From NCBI GenBank assembly GCA_000432655.1, contig HF986346.1, positions 30,794 to 38,110 on the forward strand: a DNA stretch of 7,317 nt, written 5' to 3'. The translations under genes and the position numbers were made by a program. The notes beneath the pieces are model-generated. The model made no database searches. It was given only the letters and a program-made list of their open reading frames with translations, and was not told the DNA's origin. Below are positions 7,015 to 7,317 of this stretch, in pieces. Position 1 is the stretch's first letter; each line of letters starts with the position of its first letter. The DNA is from Bacteroides sp. CAG:1060 (GTDB taxonomy: Bacteria; Bacteroidota; Bacteroidia; Bacteroidales; UBA932).

Positions 7015-7317
7015 TTATTTTCCTATCCTGTATGCCGGCTTGCCGGGCTCGGTCACTGCGGATCCCAGTCTGACAAGGTTGCTTTCCACGGTGGAACGCC
7101 TTCCGGCACTTGCCAGATCAAATATCATTTGCGATTGCTCAATCTCCAGTTCGTTTATGATGGTACGGTTCTTTTCGACTTTTGCCATGGTGGCTTCGGT
7201 CTTCAGGCTTATCCAGATGATGACGACGAACAGGAAGAAGGTGTACAGCACATGAATGAAATATCTGCCCACGTTTGCACGTAGCAGAAATTCGCCTTTC
7301 AGCATGGCCTTCAAGCT
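7015..7317 (-). CDS. ftsL: FtsL-like putative cell division protein (5' end probably cut by window edge)
   Basis: Small bitopic membrane protein expected to act as a division scaffold that helps recruit or activate FtsW-FtsI. The frame ends at TAA 7017-7015 and remains open to base 7317, giving 101 codons. Possible starts inside the window are TTG at 7314 and ATG at 7305. I think the real start lies beyond the edge, because the opening residues LKAMLKGEFLLRAN resemble an internal stretch of Bacteroidota homologues that have a longer N-terminal tail. One hydrophobic helix (YFIHVLYTFFLFVVIIWISL) is followed by a charged, probably coiled-coil stretch. The tail STVESNLVRLGSAVTEPGKP, ending in AYRI, matches the pattern of this family. 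FtsL proteins diverge strongly, so the assignment rests on size, topology, position directly before ftsI and this tail pattern. The gene before it would be expected to be rsmH (mraW). Confidence 0.85.
   Translation of the reverse strand, partial: SLKAMLKGEFLLRANVGRYFIHVLYTFFLFVVIIWISLKTEATMAKVEKNRTIINELEIEQSQMIFDLASAGRRSTVESNLVRLGSAVTEPGKPAYRIGK

Larger units (their letters stand above)
1..7317 (-). other. dcw (division and cell wall) operon segment: ftsL-ftsI-murE-mraY-murD-ftsW
   Basis: Six co-oriented genes fill the window with junctions of 1, -4, 2, 9 and 4 nt. No gap exceeds 9 nt, so no intergenic promoter, terminator, riboswitch or RNA gene can be placed between genes. The order matches the conserved dcw cluster with murF absent. 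By family precedent, mraZ and rsmH would lie to the right and murG, murC, ftsQ, ftsA and ftsZ to the left. That the promoter lies to the right of this window is an inference. Confidence 0.9.

Noticed and set aside
7015..7317. Possibility that the small gene is an accessory coiled-coil protein or toxin.
   Set aside because: One membrane helix, the coiled stretch, the C-terminal tail and the position directly before ftsI all fit the FtsL-like division family better.

Overview
The window is one stretch of a bacterial division-and-cell-wall (dcw) cluster. Everything is read from the minus strand, so transcription runs from the right edge to the left. Gene order in transcription direction is an ftsL-like gene (cut by the right edge), ftsI (division transpeptidase), murE, mraY, murD and ftsW (cut by the left edge). 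Junctions are extremely tight: 1 nt, a 4-nt ATGA overlap, 2 nt, 9 nt and 4 nt. There is therefore no room for internal terminators or conventional intergenic promoters, and the block is very probably one polycistronic operon.

The organism is most likely a member of the Bacteroidota, probably Bacteroidales. The ftsL product resembles the Bacteroidota 'FtsL-like' family. MraY carries the long extracytoplasmic segment seen in that phylum. murF is absent between murE and mraY, as is usual there. None of the five visible gene starts has a clear GGAGG-type Shine-Dalgarno sequence; the leaders are A/T-rich. A genus cannot be named from the sequence alone.

Region by region: 7317-7015 encodes a small single-pass division protein. 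7013-5178 encodes the class B penicillin-binding protein that cross-links septal peptidoglycan. 5181-3715 encodes the ligase that adds the third stem-peptide residue. 3712-2555 encodes the integral-membrane enzyme that makes lipid I. 2545-1187 encodes the D-glutamate ligase. 1182-1 encodes the SEDS glycosyltransferase that partners FtsI. MurD and MurE build the UDP-MurNAc peptide in the cytoplasm, MraY transfers it to undecaprenyl phosphate, and FtsW plus FtsI polymerise and cross-link the resulting lipid II at the septum, probably with the FtsL-like protein as a scaffold.

This is core, vertically inherited content, and I see no mobile element, RNA gene, CRISPR array or accessory system. The points worth a second look are sequence departures inside core enzymes. 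FtsW has lost the conserved Trp and the QPS of the SEDS 'RW...QPSE' region. MurE has DNSR in place of the diaminopimelate motif DNPR, and Ile where His usually follows 'EVSS'. FtsI ends without the C-terminal PASTA domain that I recall as common in its Bacteroidota relatives.
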